A program made the position numbers and the translations under genes. Shown here one piece after another: positions 62,698 through 64,000 of a DNA stretch of 64,000 nucleotides. The stretch is from Owenweeksia sp. (GTDB lineage Bacteria; Bacteroidota; Bacteroidia; Flavobacteriales; Schleiferiaceae), in the NCBI GenBank assembly GCA_002695025.1, contig NZNV01000008.1:124001-188000 (forward strand), in the 5' to 3' direction. A model generated the notes under the pieces. The model was not told the DNA's origin. It saw only the letters and a program-made list of their open reading frames with translations, and did no database searches. Each line of letters begins with the position of its first letter. Within the stretch, counting starts at the first letter, position 1.

Positions 62698-63450
62698 TTA
62701 TAAGCTTAAAAAGGTATAGAGAATGGTATTCTCTATAAGGTCTTTTTGTGAAGAAGGCGGTTTGTACAAATAAAGGATGTGAAAGGGCGGATCATCGTAT
62801 TCGTCCTTGATTTTGGGAGCCGTTACTACATGATCATTGGTGATTACGGCAAACACGCTGGTTTCTCCCCTGAAGATCACAATCATCCTGAAATCCTGCT
62901 CCTCAGCGGCCGTTTTATGCTTTTCACGCAGGGCATAAGCCGTAAATTCATCAAACTCTCTTTGTTCAAAATCGTACATATCGAAAAGCTCCTGAAAGCC
63001 AGCTGTCTGAACAGTCCGGTTTTTTTCGGCCAGCAACTCGTTAACCCTATCTTCCGGCACGGTACCATCCTTTATCCTGGTCTTAAACACGTAGCCTTCC
63101 AGGACCACAATAATGCGATCGTCCCCACGATAACCATCTAATTTACGTTTGTCCCTTATTTTAACTTCCTTAAGTACTTCCCCGATCTTTTTACCACCTT
63201 CATCCTTCAGTACCGTTCCGGGATACAGGTATTTTTCGTCCGGAAGATCGGACGGTGTTATGCAGGCCTCCCTGCGGATTTTAAACCAGCCTTCTTCCGG
63301 ATCGTAAGAGTACACCCCTACGTCTGCATTCAACTTGAACAATGCTTCCCCATTGGGTTTGTCCAATACTGTGGTTTCATCCTCTATGATCTGTGCCTGA
63401 AGCAGCGAGCCTGCCAACAGGCTGATAAGAACCATAAGTTTTCGCATCAT
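62698..63450 (-). CDS. Secreted protein with SH3-like start, unknown function
   Basis: The 250-residue precursor has a signal peptide (LMVLISLLAGSLLQAQ). An SH3-like beta region follows (TTVLDKPNGEALFKLNADVG, WFKIRREACI) and then an alpha-beta part with VVLEGYVFKTR and FRMIVIFRGETSVFAVITND. I do not recognise a family beyond the SH3-like start. It lies 7 bp after the LuxE-like gene on the same strand. The last codons contain a perfect 10-bp hairpin. Confidence 0.8.
   Translation of the reverse strand: MMRKLMVLISLLAGSLLQAQIIEDETTVLDKPNGEALFKLNADVGVYSYDPEEGWFKIRREACITPSDLPDEKYLYPGTVLKDEGGKKIGEVLKEVKIRDKRKLDGYRGDDRIIVVLEGYVFKTRIKDGTVPEDRVNELLAEKNRTVQTAGFQELFDMYDFEQREFDEFTAYALREKHKTAAEEQDFRMIVIFRGETSVFAVITNDHVVTAPKIKDEYDDPPFHILYLYKPPSSQKDLIENTILYTFLSL
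62715..62737 (+). terminator. Hairpin at the end of the secreted-protein gene, likely terminator for the sigma/anti-sigma operon
   Basis: TATAGAGAAT and ATTCTCTATA form a perfect 10-bp stem with loop GGT and, on the plus strand, run into AAGGTCTTTTTG. It lies 28 bp after the anti-sigma stop, within the last codons of the convergent gene. Confidence 0.5.
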
Positions 63451-63457
63451 CTACAAA

Positions 63458-64000
63458 TTAGATTACCATTAAATTACAACCCCTGATATCTGAATTATCA
63501 AAGCGGCCCATTACCTCAAAACGGCCGTTGCTGTATACCCTGCCCAGATCCTGGGTTTCAATAAAGGCGCAACTATCCACGTTGGCCAGATCAATAATAT
63601 TAATTCCTCCGGTTTTCCCCAAAGGAGCTTTGGCAAAAGGATCCGTCACCTCTCTTACGGCCACCTTCATCCAAGAGGGGCATTCAAACAATCCATCACC
63701 CCCGGAGTACGCCTGGGAAAGCAACTCGGTCATTCCGTATTCGGAATGGATACGATCCACGTGAAAGGAACTTTTGAGCACACTATGTACTTCTTCACGC
63801 AGCAGTTCCTTGCGCCTGCCCTTCATTCCACCGGTTTCTATTACTATAAGCGACTCCCAGTTCTCCTGGTAGTTTTCGGCCATATCCAGCAGTGCAAAGG
63901 TTACTCCAAAAAGGATCACCTTTTTTCCCTTTGCCAGCTTTTGGGTAATGGTATGTGCCAGGCTGGCGTGGTCATAAAGATAAAAACCACTGTCCTGATC
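63458..64000 (-). CDS. LuxE/acyl-protein synthetase-like adenylating enzyme (5' partial)
   Basis: The frame is open to the right edge (first residues DQDSGFYLYDHASLAHTI), so the N-terminus is missing; at least 180 codons are present. It contains VILFGVTFALLDMAE, ETGGMKGRRKELLREEVH and IHSEYGMTELLSQAYSGG. The YGMTE motif and following glycine-rich turn are hallmarks of acyl-adenylating enzymes; the size and layout match the LuxE/acyl-transferase group. The later segment SCAFIETQDLGRVYSNGRFE carries the conserved Asp of the hinge. It may activate a fatty or amino acid. The gene end is 7 bp before the next minus-strand gene. Confidence 0.8.
   Translation of the reverse strand, partial: DQDSGFYLYDHASLAHTITQKLAKGKKVILFGVTFALLDMAENYQENWESLIVIETGGMKGRRKELLREEVHSVLKSSFHVDRIHSEYGMTELLSQAYSGGDGLFECPSWMKVAVREVTDPFAKAPLGKTGGINIIDLANVDSCAFIETQDLGRVYSNGRFEVMGRFDNSDIRGCNLMVI

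Noticed and set aside
1-64000. CRISPR arrays, rRNA genes, prophage modules
   Set aside because: No regularly spaced repeats, no rRNA sequence and no phage structural or integrase genes were seen.

Overview
The window reads as a chromosome segment from a marine-type Bacteroidetes/Flavobacteriia, plausibly Cryomorphaceae-like; the genus is not determined. Reasons: type IX secretion (T9SS) C-terminal sorting tails on secreted proteins, DUF2723 and DUF4296 genes, a Mrp–NifU–KorA–KorB cluster, the 'DDQVHFREPG' dihydroorotase signature, and promoters of the Bacteroidetes form TTTG-N18-TAnnTTTG. No rRNA, CRISPR array or prophage is visible. One tRNA (Gln-UUG) and one IS1-family element are present.

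Layout. 1–7959: two large secreted YD/RHS-type shell genes on the minus strand; the second runs off the left edge inside its variable C-terminal tail. 8139–18741: a tight 12-gene minus-strand operon encoding a type II secretion/type IV filament-like machine (major and minor pseudopilins, prepilin peptidase, ATPase, platform protein, secretin, PilM/N/O/P-like alignment proteins) plus an unusual beta-sandwich lipoprotein. A helical-repeat gene is divergent from it (18873–20363). 20364–26619: a loose, gene-poor accessory stretch with a Kelch T9SS protein, an SGNH hydrolase, an AT-rich lipoprotein with a glycine-rich hydrophobic tail, gene relics, an IS1-family element and tRNA-Gln. 26620–48701: a GT-C glycosyltransferase, a polysaccharide deacetylase, the MoxR/DUF58/DUF4350/DUF4129/SpoIIM/RDD membrane cluster, thioredoxin and rhodaneses, M13 and M61 peptidases, a MacB-like ABC exporter, and an NtrC-like regulator with its kinase behind a tandem operator. 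48705–64000: housekeeping blocks: KorAB with Fe-S assembly factors, HemW and a cyclase, a sensor kinase, polyprenyl-phosphate-mannose synthase, dihydroorotase, an epimerase, TyrRS, an ECF sigma/anti-sigma pair and a partial LuxE-like gene.

How they fit together. The filament/secretion operon is the most complete system. Its three E5-type pseudopilins share a K-x-K-A|x-T-L-x-E processing site with Ala at -1, and the GspK-like protein also has Ala there but lacks Glu5. It is paired with a minimal peptidase that lacks the N-methyltransferase part. Polyprenol-mannose synthase (56228) and the DUF2723 protein (26620) could be donor synthesis and transfer steps of protein O-mannosylation. The kinase/regulator pair next to the ABC exporter may control it. 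The region around 24–26 kb shows insertion and decay.
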